Positions 9,596 through 17,420 are shown, counted from the first letter of the stretch. The stretch is DNA of 35,008 nucleotides from Streptomyces durocortorensis (GCF_016901035.1 NZ_JAFEUF010000019.1:22340-57347); one strand, 5' to 3'. Notes: generated by a model not told the origin, from the letters alone. Translations and numbers: made by a program.

Positions 9596-9940
9596 ATGAA
9601 AGAACAGCCGCTGAACACCGTCCGCCTGCTCCCTTGGGCCGGCACGGCAGGCAGGCCCTGCTATGTCGTCGGCAACGGCGACGGCAAGGTCTCGCGGGAG
9701 GCCGACAAGGTCGAGGCGATGCAGCTCGGCATGGCCTACGACCTTCTCGACCACGCCGACGACCTGGTCGCGGACGACCGGTCCACCGCCGTCCAGCTCC
9801 GCCATGTCGCCGCCGCCCTGGCGCACTCGCTGCGGGACGTGCACCGGGTCGCCCGGAGCCGGGGCCTGCGGCTGGGGATTCCGGACGCGTTCGAGCCGGA
9901 CCACCCGTCGGGCCCGGGGCTTGTCCCGCTGCGGCCCTGA
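9596..9940 (+). CDS. Small conserved-looking protein divergent from the XRE regulator
   Basis: Predicted 114-residue soluble protein. After a short beta-like start (VRLLPWAGTAGRPCYVVG) it is mostly helical (VEAMQLGMAYDLLDHADDLV, AVQLRHVAAALAHSLRDVHRVARSRG). The ATG at 9596 is preferred, with GGAG 11 nt upstream. A GTG at 9536 in frame lacks a ribosome site. I recall proteins of this shape next to XRE/DUF397 pairs in streptomycetes, where DUF397 loci often carry a third small partner, but no family name is certain. No transmembrane segment or catalytic motif is visible. Divergence from the XRE regulator suggests a regulated partner (inference). Confidence 0.7.
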   Translation: MKEQPLNTVRLLPWAGTAGRPCYVVGNGDGKVSREADKVEAMQLGMAYDLLDHADDLVADDRSTAVQLRHVAAALAHSLRDVHRVARSRGLRLGIPDAFEPDHPSGPGLVPLRP

Positions 9941-9956
9941 GGCGGTGCGGCTCCGG

Positions 9957-9962
9957 TACGTT
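9957..9962 (+). promoter_or_regulatory. -10 box of a leaderless YciI-like transcript
   Basis: TACGTT ends 6 nt before the ATG at 9969, and no Shine-Dalgarno is present. It lies 17 bp past the stop of the preceding gene, so the two genes may be transcribed separately. Confidence 0.4.
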
Positions 9963-9968
9963 CTCGGC

Positions 9969-10556
9969 ATGCCGTTCTATGTGTACGCCCAGGACCAGCC
10001 CGATGTCGCCGACCAGTTGGAGGCGTTGTGCGAGGAGCACTGGTCCTACATGGACGGGTTCGACAGCCGGCTGATACTCCGCGGCCCCACCGTGTCCGAC
10101 GACGGGGAGGAGCACACGGGGAGCGTCCACGTCGTCGACCTGGCCGACCGTGCCGCCGCTGAGCGGTTCGCGAAGGAGGAGCCGTTCTGGAAGGCGGGCC
10201 TCTACCGGGATCTCACGGTCGTCGCGGCGGATGTGCTGCTGAGGCGCGAACCGGAGGCGGATGTCCCGTACACGCTCGTCACCGCTCGGTGGCCCGTGTC
10301 GGCCCGCGCCTCGGGCGGTGTTGCCTCGGGCGATGCCGAGCGGCAGGGGCTGTTGGGCGCGGAGCCGGACAGTCGGCTGACCTTCGTGGCCGCTCTGGTC
10401 GATGACGGGGCAACCGGTACGACGGGGGTGGTCGCGGCCGCGCGGGCGCTGCCGGACGAGACGCGGGACCTGGTCCGGCCTTGGGCGGACCGGCTCGCCG
10501 GTGGGCGGCCCATGACTCTCACGGCGCAGCGCTGGGAGCGCGGCGGACGTCACTGA
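9969..10556 (+). CDS. YciI-like domain protein with C-terminal extension
   Basis: Predicted 195-residue cytoplasmic protein. The first roughly 95 residues fit the ferredoxin-like YciI fold: MPFYVYAQDQPD, a helix with the His in EEHWSYMDGF, LILRGPTVSDDG, SVHVVDLADRAAAERFAKEEPFWKAGLYRDLTV. In YciI a conserved His-Asp pair suggests an enzymatic role, but no reaction is established for the family. The C-terminal half (about 100-195) forms a second alpha/beta repeat-like unit (LTFVAALVDDGATGTTGVVAAARAL), longer than typical YciI of about 100 residues. ATG 9969 is chosen because the fold starts at once and a -10-like box lies 6 nt upstream. It is convergent with the small split gene downstream. Confidence 0.75.
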   Translation: MPFYVYAQDQPDVADQLEALCEEHWSYMDGFDSRLILRGPTVSDDGEEHTGSVHVVDLADRAAAERFAKEEPFWKAGLYRDLTVVAADVLLRREPEADVPYTLVTARWPVSARASGGVASGDAERQGLLGAEPDSRLTFVAALVDDGATGTTGVVAAARALPDETRDLVRPWADRLAGGRPMTLTAQRWERGGRH

Positions 10557-10580
10557 AGCGGACGTGGCCGATGCGGCACG

Positions 10581-10611
10581 GGGCTGCCGGGGCGGGAACC
10601 CCGCGCGGCCC
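10581..10611. terminator. GC hairpin in a convergent intergenic region
   Basis: A G-rich left arm (gggc...ggggcggg) faces a C-rich right arm (ccccgcgcggccc) around aa. It lies in the 55 bp between the YciI-like gene and the convergent small gene. It can form an imperfect hairpin on either strand and is a plausible shared terminator. Confidence 0.4.
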
Positions 10612-10861
10612 TCAGACCCCGGCCGTGCAGAAGACGCACCCCGCCCAGTGCGGCAGGGCGTCCAGCACCCGGTGACGTACGCACGAGGCCATCGCGGCGT
10701 CCTCCGGCCCGGGCAGCACATCCGTTCCGGGCCTGGCCGTCGCGGGGTCGAACGCCTCCACCATCGCCCGGTACGTGCGCAAGTACCACGTCCACGAACA
10801 CCTCCGTACCGCCGTTGCGTATCTCCAGGCGCCGGCCGTCACCCCCGTGGAAGATGTTCAT
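10612..10861 (-). pseudogene. Small gene apparently split by a frameshift
   Basis: Two short frames look like parts of one protein of about 81 residues. From the ATG at 10861 the first frame reads well for about 26 residues (MNIFHGGDGRRLEIRNGGTE, then VFVDVV) and then turns unnatural. Offset by one base, the second frame reads TYRAMVEAFDPATARPG and continues with an acidic helix and CVRHRVLDALPHWAGCVFC to a TGA at 10612, with consistently G/C-ending codons. Joining them needs one base lost around 10770-10795. This may be a real mutation or a sequencing error. The paired Cys near the C-terminus (WAGCVFC) could bind metal. An uninterrupted frame from GTG 10842 exists, but its first 20 residues are Trp/Arg-rich and unconvincing. 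Confidence 0.45.
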
Positions 10862-10922
10862 GGCTTGAGCGTAGGCAGGGGGCCGAGCCGCTGTCAGCCG
10901 GGGTATCGGTGACCATGGGGCC

Positions 10923-11513
10923 ATGACCCGTACCCTGTCGACGCCGCCCACCCTTGCCTCCGGCTGCCTCGCCGGAGGCCCGCAACCCGTAATCCCGGTG
11001 GCCGGCGGCGGGCTGCTGCTGCGTCCGTGGGAGCGGGCCGACGCGGCGGCGTTCCTCTCCGCGTACGAGGACGAGGAGACCTGCCGCTGGCACACGCACC
11101 GCCCCTCGACCGTGGCTCAGGTGGAGGAGTGGTTCGACGGGTACCGCCAGGACTGGGAGCGGGAGAGGGGCTGCCACTGGGCCGTCGCCCGCGACAGCGG
11201 CGAGGTGCTCGGCCGGATGGCCCTGCGGCGCGTGGACTTCGAGGACGGCGCCGCGAACGCCGCGTACTGGGTGCTCCCGACCGCACGCGGCGCGGGGGTC
11301 GCCTCCCGCGCACTCGCGGCGGTCAGCGCGTGGGCGCTGGACGACATCGGCTTCCACCGGCTGGAGTTGGACCACTCGACGCGTAACGACGCCTCGTGCA
11401 AGGTGGCGACCCGGGCCGGCTATCTGCTGGAGGGGACCAAGCGCAGCGCGGCCGTGCACGACGACGGCCGGCACGACATGCATCTGCATGCCCGTGTCAG
11501 GGGCGACCGCTGA
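10923..11513 (+). CDS. GNAT-family N-acetyltransferase (RimJ/RimL type)
   Basis: Predicted 196-residue acyltransferase using acetyl-CoA. The RimJ/RimL-like layout is visible: LLLRPWERADAAAFLSAYED at the start of the fold, HWAVARDSGEVLGRMALRR (central strands), NAAYWVLPTARGAGVASRAL (the acetyl-CoA pyrophosphate loop R/Q-x-x-G-x-G/A) and LELDHSTRNDASCKVATRAGY at the end. About 30 N-terminal residues precede the fold and contain no motif, so a later start is possible. The substrate (ribosomal protein N-terminus or small molecule) is unknown. The 3' end overlaps the convergent esterase gene by 17 bp. Confidence 0.88.
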   Translation: MTRTLSTPPTLASGCLAGGPQPVIPVAGGGLLLRPWERADAAAFLSAYEDEETCRWHTHRPSTVAQVEEWFDGYRQDWERERGCHWAVARDSGEVLGRMALRRVDFEDGAANAAYWVLPTARGAGVASRALAAVSAWALDDIGFHRLELDHSTRNDASCKVATRAGYLLEGTKRSAAVHDDGRHDMHLHARVRGDR

Positions 11514-12423
11514 TCCGTTCGCGCAGCCAGGAGTTGATCCCGTCGAGCGCCGTGGCGGCCAGGGCGGTGGGGTGGCCGGTGAAGCCGTGGGGCGAGGCGG
11601 GATAGACGCGCAGCTCGACGTCGTTGCCGGCCGCCGACAGCCGTCCCGCCAACGTGAGGTTGTCCTCCAGCAGGATGTCCTCGGCGCCCACGACCAGCAG
11701 GGCCGGGGGAAGCCCGGTGAGGTCGGCGTAGAGGGGCGAGATGTCGGGAAGGGTGCGGTCGCGGTCCGGCACGTGGCCGGCGTACGCCTGGATGAAGTAC
11801 TCGTCCGCGATGAGGCGGCCGCTCGGGGTCCGCGCGCTCAGGTCGTACGTGCCGAAGCGGAGCGCGGCCCCGGCGAACCGGTCGGCGACACCCCGGTCCC
11901 GCAGCCGGAGCAGGGTCGCCAGGGCGAGAGTGGCTCCCGCCGAGCTTCCGCCGATCGTGAGCCGAGTGGTCCCAAAGCGGGCCTCGGCCTCCTCGACGAG
12001 CCAGAGTGCCACCGCTTCGCAGTCGTCGGGTGCGGCCGGCCAGGGGTGTTCGGGCGCGAGCCGGTAGTCGACGCCGACGACGGCGACGCGCAGGGCGTCC
12101 GCGAGTGCGCGGTGGCGTTCGTCGCCCTGCGCGGCGGTGCCCATGTAGAAGCCGCCTCCGTGGATGCCCAGGTAGACACCCTGGGGCGGACCGTCTGCGG
12201 GCAGGAAGATACGGACCGGGACGCGCACTCCGGCGGCATCGATCGTCTCTTCGAGGGCAGGTGGCACGGCCGCGCGGGACGCGGGCTTCTTCGCTCGGGC
12301 CTCCTTGAGCTCCTCGAAGGAGGCGGGCCCGCGGCCCGCCGTCCTCGACCGGTAGAAGGCGCGGGCTTCGGCGATCTGCTCGGCCGGTACGTCGGCGAAC
12401 AGTGCTTCCAGCGCGAATCGCAC
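11497..12423 (-). CDS. Alpha/beta-hydrolase, hormone-sensitive-lipase family esterase
   Basis: Predicted 308-residue carboxylesterase. HSL-family marks are the oxyanion motif HGGGF (88-92), the nucleophile elbow GGSSAG (158-163, Ser161), an acid in VVGAEDILLEDN (Asp249) and the base in SPHGF (His279). VDYRLAPEHPWPAAPDD is another HSL hallmark. The N-terminal roughly 60 residues form the helical cap. It hydrolyses short- to medium-chain esters, and the natural substrate is unknown. The ATG at 12423 begins the cap directly. The gene is alone on its strand, and its last 17 bp overlap the convergent GNAT gene. Confidence 0.92.
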   Translation of the reverse strand: MRFALEALFADVPAEQIAEARAFYRSRTAGRGPASFEELKEARAKKPASRAAVPPALEETIDAAGVRVPVRIFLPADGPPQGVYLGIHGGGFYMGTAAQGDERHRALADALRVAVVGVDYRLAPEHPWPAAPDDCEAVALWLVEEAEARFGTTRLTIGGSSAGATLALATLLRLRDRGVADRFAGAALRFGTYDLSARTPSGRLIADEYFIQAYAGHVPDRDRTLPDISPLYADLTGLPPALLVVGAEDILLEDNLTLAGRLSAAGNDVELRVYPASPHGFTGHPTALAATALDGINSWLRERISGRP

Positions 12424-12618
12424 GCGTCGCTCCTCATCGTCCGATCGGGTCTCGCCCGGATGCTACCGGTGCCGCCGCTCGGCCGGTCGGCCCCGTCGTG
12501 GGCCCGGACATGACGTCTGTCATGAACAGTGGTGACAGGGCACACCGAACCTCCCGCCCCGGGCGGGGCAGGCTGGACGGAGACCCGCGCACCGGATGCC
12601 GACGGTTGGACAGAGGCC

Positions 12619-13323
12619 ATGCAGAAGCCGAAGCAGAACGAGAACGAGATCGACAACGACATGCTCATCGTCGAAGACCTGACGCTGCTGATGATGGACG
12701 ACACGTCCGGGGCCATCGCGGGGGCGGGCACGCTGTACTACACGCTGGGCGGCGCGCTCCTCGTCGAGCTGGGCCTCGGCGGTCACATCAGGGCCGACGA
12801 GAACGACACGGGTCTGAACGGTGTGAAGGTGCACGCCGTCGCCGGTCGCACGCCGTCGGATCCGCTGCTCCGGGCCGCCCACGCGAAGGTGGGGGAGCGC
12901 GTGCGCGGCGTACAGACCCTGCTGATCGAGATCGGTACGGGGGTGGGGAAGCGGGAGGCGGTGCTCGACCGGCTCGTGGAGCGGGGCATGCTGCGCCGGG
13001 AGACGAAGAAGACCCTGGGCCTGTTCCGTACGACGTCGATGTCGGTGGCGGACACCGGGTACAAGAAGGCCCTGGTGGAGAGGGTCCGGGCCGTCCTGGT
13101 CGACGGGGCCGAGCCCGACGACCGTACGGCGGCGCTGACCGGACTGCTCTCCGCGAGCGGCACGCTGCCGACGCTGCACCGCTCCATCCCGTGGTCCGGC
13201 AAGGTCTACAAGCGGGCGAAGGAGCTGGAGCGGAGCAGCTGGGGCGCGGAGGCGGTGAACGCGGCGGTGCTGCGGACGGTGGCGGCGGTGTCCGCGGGGA
13301 CGGTGGTCGCGGTCACCAGTTAG
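12619..13323 (+). CDS. GPP34 (GOLPH3-like) family protein
   Basis: Predicted 234-residue protein resembling the actinobacterial GPP34/GOLPH3 family: LIVEDLTLLMMDDTSGAIAG and LYYTLGGALLVELGLGGHI at the N-terminus, a central DPLLRAAHAKVGE...VQTLLIEIG, then LVERGMLRRETKKTLGLF and C-terminal helices. Eukaryotic GOLPH3 binds PI4P at the Golgi. The bacterial role is unknown, and many streptomycetes carry several copies. ATG 12619 is preferred (AGAGG just upstream), while ATG 12661 fits the family start equally well. The frame stays open back to 12529, but that part looks like noncoding leader. It is convergent with the methyltransferase. Confidence 0.82.
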   Translation: MQKPKQNENEIDNDMLIVEDLTLLMMDDTSGAIAGAGTLYYTLGGALLVELGLGGHIRADENDTGLNGVKVHAVAGRTPSDPLLRAAHAKVGERVRGVQTLLIEIGTGVGKREAVLDRLVERGMLRRETKKTLGLFRTTSMSVADTGYKKALVERVRAVLVDGAEPDDRTAALTGLLSASGTLPTLHRSIPWSGKVYKRAKELERSSWGAEAVNAAVLRTVAAVSAGTVVAVTS

Positions 13324-13326
13324 AGC

Positions 13327-13390
13327 GCCAGGGGGCAGAGGCAGGGGCAGAAGGGCAGGGGCCAGAGAGGAGGGGGCAGGGCGGGCTGTA
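13327..13390 (+). repeat. G-rich tract with repeated GGGCAG, between convergent genes
   Basis: The plus strand has at least six runs of three or more G spaced by short A/C-rich loops, several of the form ggggcag or gggcagg. It starts a few bp after the GPP34 stop and ends 25 bp before the methyltransferase stop. It meets the sequence pattern for a G-quadruplex and may aid termination between the convergent genes (inference). Confidence 0.5.
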
Positions 13391-13414
13391 CGGGCAGCCG
13401 CACCGGCCCCAGGT

Positions 13415-14326
13415 TCAGCCGCCCAGGACGGGGCGGGCCATCCAGGTCTGGCGCGTGGACCGTACGACGAGGTCGTCGCGGTGGCGTACGTCCTCGGGCC
13501 CGCCGTCGATGAGCCGGTCGAGCGCGGCCAGGTCGTCGGCGGTGACGCGCCCGTCGAGAGAGGAGCGGATCCGCTCGAAGACCAGGAAGGCGTACCGCCC
13601 GGCCCCCTCGGGCAGTGGGGCGCGCAGCTCCCACGGCTCGGCGCGTTCCTGCTCGACGGAGAAGCCGGCGGCCGTCAGCAGGGAACCCCAGTCGGCGCCC
13701 CGGTTCGGCATCCGCTCGGCGTGCAGCCCGTCGAGCGCGGCCCGGCAGCGGGCCTCCAGCTCACCCGATTCGCCGTCCGCGGGCAGGAAGGCAGGCATTC
13801 CGTCCACCTCCGCGACGGCCACCAGCCCTCCGGGACGCAGCGCGGCGCGGATGCCCGCGAGGGCGATCGCGGGGTCGTCCAGGTGGTGCAGGGACGCCGA
13901 CGCCCAGACGAGGTCGGCGTCGACCACTCCCGGCAGCCCCGCACCGGCGTCGGCCTCCAGCGTGCGTACGCGCTCGCCCAGCCCCCGGTCCCGCGCTGCC
14001 GAAACCAGCCGTTCCAGCATCGCGGGGGAGCTGTCGACGGCGGTCACCCGGGCGGTCGGGAACTGCTCCAGCAGGGCGAAAGTGCCGGTCCCTGTGCCGG
14101 CGCCGAGGTCGACGATGTGCCGGACGTCGTCCCCGGCCAGACAGGCGATACGGCCGGTGAGCGCGGTCAGATGGGGCGCGAAGAGGGCGGCGTCGAGATC
14201 GAGGATCTCGGGGAGGCCGTTGGGCGTCGCGTCGGAGCCGTGACTGTGGGCGTGGGAGTGGGAGTGGGCGTGGGCGGAGCGGTCCGCAGGTCCGTGCTGG
14301 TGCTGGTTCTGGTGTGCGTGAGCCAT
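13415..14326 (-). CDS. Class I SAM-dependent methyltransferase with His-rich N-terminus
   Basis: Predicted 303-residue methyltransferase. Motif I is VDLGAGTGTGTFALLEQFP (residues 70-88), followed by VTAVDSSPAMLERL (motif II), LEADAGAGLPGVVDADLVWASASLHHLDD (motif III/IV) and LRPGGLVAVAEVDGMPAF (post-motif). The first 30 residues are strikingly His-rich, with repeated HAH, HQH and HSHSHAHSHG elements, about a dozen His in all. This suggests metal binding or affinity for Ni/Zn/Co (inference). The acceptor substrate is unknown. The ATG at 14326 lacks a Shine-Dalgarno but has TACGCT ending 7 nt upstream on the minus strand, consistent with a leaderless transcript. It diverges from the FG-GAP gene across a 198-bp region. 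Confidence 0.88.
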   Translation of the reverse strand: MAHAHQNQHQHGPADRSAHAHSHSHAHSHGSDATPNGLPEILDLDAALFAPHLTALTGRIACLAGDDVRHIVDLGAGTGTGTFALLEQFPTARVTAVDSSPAMLERLVSAARDRGLGERVRTLEADAGAGLPGVVDADLVWASASLHHLDDPAIALAGIRAALRPGGLVAVAEVDGMPAFLPADGESGELEARCRAALDGLHAERMPNRGADWGSLLTAAGFSVEQERAEPWELRAPLPEGAGRYAFLVFERIRSSLDGRVTADDLAALDRLIDGGPEDVRHRDDLVVRSTRQTWMARPVLGG

Positions 14327-14333
14327 GTATGCG

Positions 14334-14339
14334 AGCGTA
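14334..14339 (-). promoter_or_regulatory. -10-like box of a leaderless methyltransferase transcript
   Basis: TACGCT (minus strand) ends 7 nt before the ATG. A TTGACG lies only 11 nt further upstream, too close for a standard -35, so sigma-factor assignment is uncertain. Confidence 0.35.
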
Positions 14340-14524
14340 CGAGAGGCTTGCGTCAAGTGCATGCAATGTTGCCGATAACGCAAGAAGGTGGTGCTGGAGC
14401 CAGCCTCGTACGCAAAGGGATCGAGCCCGGGGCGCACAACCATTCGCCGTGGTGATGGTCTTTCTTGGCGGGTAGGGCGGCAGGCCCGCCTGTCAACCGC
14501 CCGTACGCATCCGGGGGATGAACG

Positions 14525-15949
14525 ATGAAGACTTCTCGACTCCGTACCGCTTCGGCGATCTTCGTGACGCTGGCGGCCACGGCGACTGCCGCACCGGCCC
14601 TCTCCGGGACGGCGGTGGCGGCCGCGCCGGCCTCCGCCGCACGTCAGCAGGTCGACTTCAACGGGGACGGGTACGCGGACATGTTCGCCTCGGTGCCCGA
14701 CGGGACCGTGTCCGGCATCAAGAAGGCCGGGTACGTGGCGGTGTATCCGGGCGACGCGAAGGGCATCGACCCGGCCCGTCACCAGGTGATCCACCAGAAC
14801 ACGCCAGGAGTCCCCGGCTCGGCGACCGCGAACGCCGGATTCGGCACGGCGACGCCCGCCGATATCGACCGCGACGGCTACACCGACCTGCTGGTCTCGG
14901 CCGGCCAGGGTCCGCGGATCATCCTTTTCGGCGGCAAGAACGGCCTCGGCACCCGCGCCGTCGAGTTCCAGGGCCAGGGGTACGCCCTGGGCGACTTCGA
15001 CGGCGACGGCCGGACGGACGCGGCCGGAATCGACCGTACCGACTGGGCCGGGAAGATCGTGCTGGACGAGAAGATCGGCGCGGACGGCTCGGCCGGCAGC
15101 ACGCGCACCGCACTCACCGCCGACGACGGGGTCACCGACTTCGAGGGCGTGCAGGCCGCGGACATCAACAACGACGGCAAGGACGACCTGCTCGTCCGTA
15201 CCGGCTGCACCGACGAGCCGGACTGCGGTGGGACCTCGCTGTACCTGTCGACCGGTACGGGCTTCACGTACACGCCGATCGCCACCGCGCCGGGAACGTA
15301 CCTCACGCACGCCTCGGTGACGGTCGGTTCGGTCAACGGGGACGCCTATCCCGACCTGGTCTACACCCGTCAGCCGACCGGCATGGACAGCGACCTGGAC
15401 TTCCCGAGCAAGGGCGGCGCGGTGGCGGTCGCCCTCGGCGGCCCGAACGGCCAGAACACCTCCGTGAAGCCGAAGTGGATCACCCAGGCCACCGCCGGGG
15501 TGCCGGGCGCGGACGAGGCGGGCGACGCGATGGGCGCGAGCGCGGCGGTGGGGGACCTGGACGGCGACGGCTACGGCGAGGTCGTCGTGGGCCTGCCGGG
15601 CGAGGACGTGGAGACGGCCAAGGACGCCGGCGGGGTCCTGGTCTTCACGGGCCGCGCCTCGGGAATCACGGGCGCGGACACGAAGGTGATCGGCCAGTCC
15701 ACGGCGGACGTCCCCGGCGTCGACGAGCAGGGCGACGCGTTCGGCGGCGAGGTCCACGTGGTGGCCGCCGCCAAGGGCGTACCGGCCACGCTGACGGTCG
15801 CCGCCCCCGGCGAGAACACCGACCAGGGAGGCGTTTGGCTGTTCAAGGGCAGCCGCACGGGCCCGGTCACCAAGGGCTCGGTCTCCTTCGGCGAGGCGAG
15901 CCTGGGCGTGACGCCGTCGGCGGTCCGCTTCGGTAACCGGCTGGGCTGA
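14525..15949 (+). CDS. Secreted FG-GAP/VCBS-repeat (integrin-alpha-like) protein
   Basis: Predicted 474-residue exported beta-propeller protein. A signal peptide is clear: MKTSRLR, hydrophobic TASAIFVTLAATATAA, then Ala-rich AVAAAPASA with likely cleavage near residue 39. The mature part carries six Ca-binding DxDxDG-type loops, starting DFNGDGYAD, DIDRDGYTD, DFDGDGRTD, DINNDGKDD, SVNGDAYPD and DLDGDGYGE, spread about every 45-100 residues as in propeller blades. Such proteins are extracellular and often bind ligands or surfaces. No catalytic domain is visible. The start is ATG 14525 with GGGGGA 7 nt upstream. Its 3' end meets a decayed membrane-protein gene on the other strand. Confidence 0.9.
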   Translation: MKTSRLRTASAIFVTLAATATAAPALSGTAVAAAPASAARQQVDFNGDGYADMFASVPDGTVSGIKKAGYVAVYPGDAKGIDPARHQVIHQNTPGVPGSATANAGFGTATPADIDRDGYTDLLVSAGQGPRIILFGGKNGLGTRAVEFQGQGYALGDFDGDGRTDAAGIDRTDWAGKIVLDEKIGADGSAGSTRTALTADDGVTDFEGVQAADINNDGKDDLLVRTGCTDEPDCGGTSLYLSTGTGFTYTPIATAPGTYLTHASVTVGSVNGDAYPDLVYTRQPTGMDSDLDFPSKGGAVAVALGGPNGQNTSVKPKWITQATAGVPGADEAGDAMGASAAVGDLDGDGYGEVVVGLPGEDVETAKDAGGVLVFTGRASGITGADTKVIGQSTADVPGVDEQGDAFGGEVHVVAAAKGVPATLTVAAPGENTDQGGVWLFKGSRTGPVTKGSVSFGEASLGVTPSAVRFGNRLG

Positions 15950-16180
15950 CGGTTCCCTCCCCGAGCCGGCGGCGGACGAAGGGCGCCGCCCCGAGCACGA
16001 ACAAGGTGAAAACGGCGACCCGTTGAAGCCCCGGCTCGGCGAGGCCCCACTGTCCCGCAGACCATGCCGTACGAGATCGACGACATGCGCGACACCGCCC
16101 ACGAGGATCAGCACCGCAGCGATCACCCGGACCACGACGTGACCGCCGACCGGGGCGTACGGCCGTGGGCGATGATTCAC
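15950..16180 (-). pseudogene. Remnant of a small membrane protein with internal deletion
   Basis: From GTG 16180 the frame encodes about 41 residues with a good membrane helix (HVVVRVIAAVLILVGGVAHV, then VDLVRHGL). It then becomes Ser/Cys-rich nonsense. In the next frame, just beyond, another membrane-protein segment reads LAEPGLQRVAVFTLFVLGAA and ends PFVRRRLG. These match my recollection of the beginning and end of a streptomycete integral membrane family of about 120-130 residues. The middle (two helices) is missing, so the gene appears to have lost roughly 100-150 bp with a frameshift at about 16040-16060. The downstream frame runs into the convergent FG-GAP gene. Not expected to be functional. 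Confidence 0.5.
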
Positions 16181-16182
16181 TG

Positions 16183-16653
16183 ATGTCGAACGTCACCGGC
16201 CCGAATGATGCCGCAGGCACGGCGCTCCTGCTGACCACGATGCACCGGCTGCACCAGCAGCTGGGTGATTTCACCACTCAGCTCCATATCGCCCATGACT
16301 TCGGCAACGGGTCTGGGCTGGTGCACGCCATCTCGATCGAAGAACACGCTTCGGGCCCTGAACTGAGGACGGGCCATCGCTTCGGCTTCTTCGCGGAGGG
16401 CGATGCGGATGTCAGTGAGCTGCGGTTCTCGGCAGGAGTGACCATCACGCCGACCGGATGCATCGTTGAAGCCATGGTCGACGTCGACCTTGATGAACCA
16501 CGGGGGGAGTTCGGTGCCGATGTCCACACTCTCCATCATCAGCGGATCGATCAACTCTCCTTCACGGACGCCCTGAGCTGTTTGGAGGAGCAGGTCGCGG
16601 CGCTCCGCACCATGGGCGATGTGCCGAATCGTCTGGGCTTGGACACCTGGTGA
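16183..16653 (+). CDS. Hypothetical protein
   Basis: Predicted 156-residue soluble protein that I cannot assign to a family. The N-terminus is helical (ALLLTTMHRLHQQLGDFTTQL). The centre is alternating and beta-like (ELRTGHRFGFFAEGDADVSE, LRFSAGVTITPTGCIVEAMV), and the C-terminus is a helix (SFTDALSCLEEQVAALRTM). The architecture is compatible with small effector-immunity or sensor proteins, but nothing specific supports that. ATG 16183 lies only 2 bp from the divergent pseudogene start. A GTG at 16165 is an alternative. G+C content is a little lower than in neighbours. It precedes the DUF1707 gene by 137 bp. Confidence 0.7.
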   Translation: MSNVTGPNDAAGTALLLTTMHRLHQQLGDFTTQLHIAHDFGNGSGLVHAISIEEHASGPELRTGHRFGFFAEGDADVSELRFSAGVTITPTGCIVEAMVDVDLDEPRGEFGADVHTLHHQRIDQLSFTDALSCLEEQVAALRTMGDVPNRLGLDTW

Positions 16654-16777
16654 TCGGTGGGCCCTCCAGGAGACGGGCTTGGGCGATCGTGGCCCGACGT
16701 GTCACCGGGCAGGGGCGGTGCTCAAGGTATGCGGCGCTCAAGGTGCGCGGCCCCTGTTCTCCCGGTCCGCGATTGCC

Positions 16778-16783
16778 TATTCT
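16778..16783 (+). promoter_or_regulatory. -10 box of a leaderless DUF1707 transcript
   Basis: TATTCT ends 7 nt before the ATG at 16791, with no Shine-Dalgarno between. It is close to the TAnnnT consensus and embedded in an unusually A/T-rich stretch. Confidence 0.5.
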
Positions 16784-16790
16784 TGGGATC

Positions 16791-17420
16791 ATGACTGCCC
16801 AGTTCCCGGAGCCGACCCCACGCCCCGCCGCCTCGGGAGAGCTCCGCGCTTCTCACGACGACCGGGAAGCGGTGGTGGAGCAACTGCGCGACGCGGCGGC
16901 CGAGGGGCGTATCGACCTCGATGAGCTGGATTCCCGCCTGGAGCAGGCACTGACGTCGAAGACGTACGCCGAGCTGGCCGTCCTGACGGCCGACCTGCCG
17001 AATTCGCCGTCAGCGGCAGCGGCAGCGGAGAACCTGCCGCCGCTGGTGCTCAAGGGCGGCATGTACGGCGAGTCCCGGGGCCCCGGCCGCTGGGAGGTAC
17101 CTGGGCACGTGGTCGCGCACGCCGGCCTGGGAGGGGTGAGCCTCGATTTCACCCGGGTCGAGTGCCGCCTCACGGAGGTGGTGGTGGAGGCGTACGGGGA
17201 GACCTCCGGCGTCACGATCGTGATCCCGGACGGCTGGGCCACGGACACCACCGGCATGGCCCCCGGCTTCGGCGGCCTGAAGGACGAGACCACGTCCGGC
17301 CGCCTCCCGGGAACGCCACTGATCCGGCTCACCGGGGCCGGCGGCATGGCGGGCGTGATCATCCGCCACCCCAACAAGCGGGAACGCCGCAAGCTGGACG
17401 GCAACTCGACGCAGGGCTGA
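16791..17420 (+). CDS. DUF1707-domain protein with LiaF-like C-terminal region
   Basis: Predicted 209-residue protein. Residues 18-72 form the DUF1707 domain: ELRASHDDREAVVEQLRDAA, then AEGRIDLDELDSRLEQALTS and KTYAELAVLTADLP, typical of actinobacteria. The C-terminal half (about 110-200) has short beta repeats (LGGVSLDFTRVECRLTEVVV, GVTIVIPDGWATDTTGMAPG, LIRLTGAGGMAGVIIRHPNK) like the cell-envelope stress (LiaF/DUF2154-type) beta helix. There is no transmembrane helix, unlike many relatives. It could be a cytoplasmic envelope-stress sensor (inference). ATG 16791 is favoured by the adjacent -10 box and the conserved start of the domain. Confidence 0.88.
   Translation: MTAQFPEPTPRPAASGELRASHDDREAVVEQLRDAAAEGRIDLDELDSRLEQALTSKTYAELAVLTADLPNSPSAAAAAENLPPLVLKGGMYGESRGPGRWEVPGHVVAHAGLGGVSLDFTRVECRLTEVVVEAYGETSGVTIVIPDGWATDTTGMAPGFGGLKDETTSGRLPGTPLIRLTGAGGMAGVIIRHPNKRERRKLDGNSTQG

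Noticed and set aside
13415..16180. A single open minus-strand frame of about 921 codons
   Set aside because: Only the downstream 303 codons (methyltransferase) and the first 41 (membrane-protein remnant) look like proteins; the middle is antisense to the FG-GAP gene.
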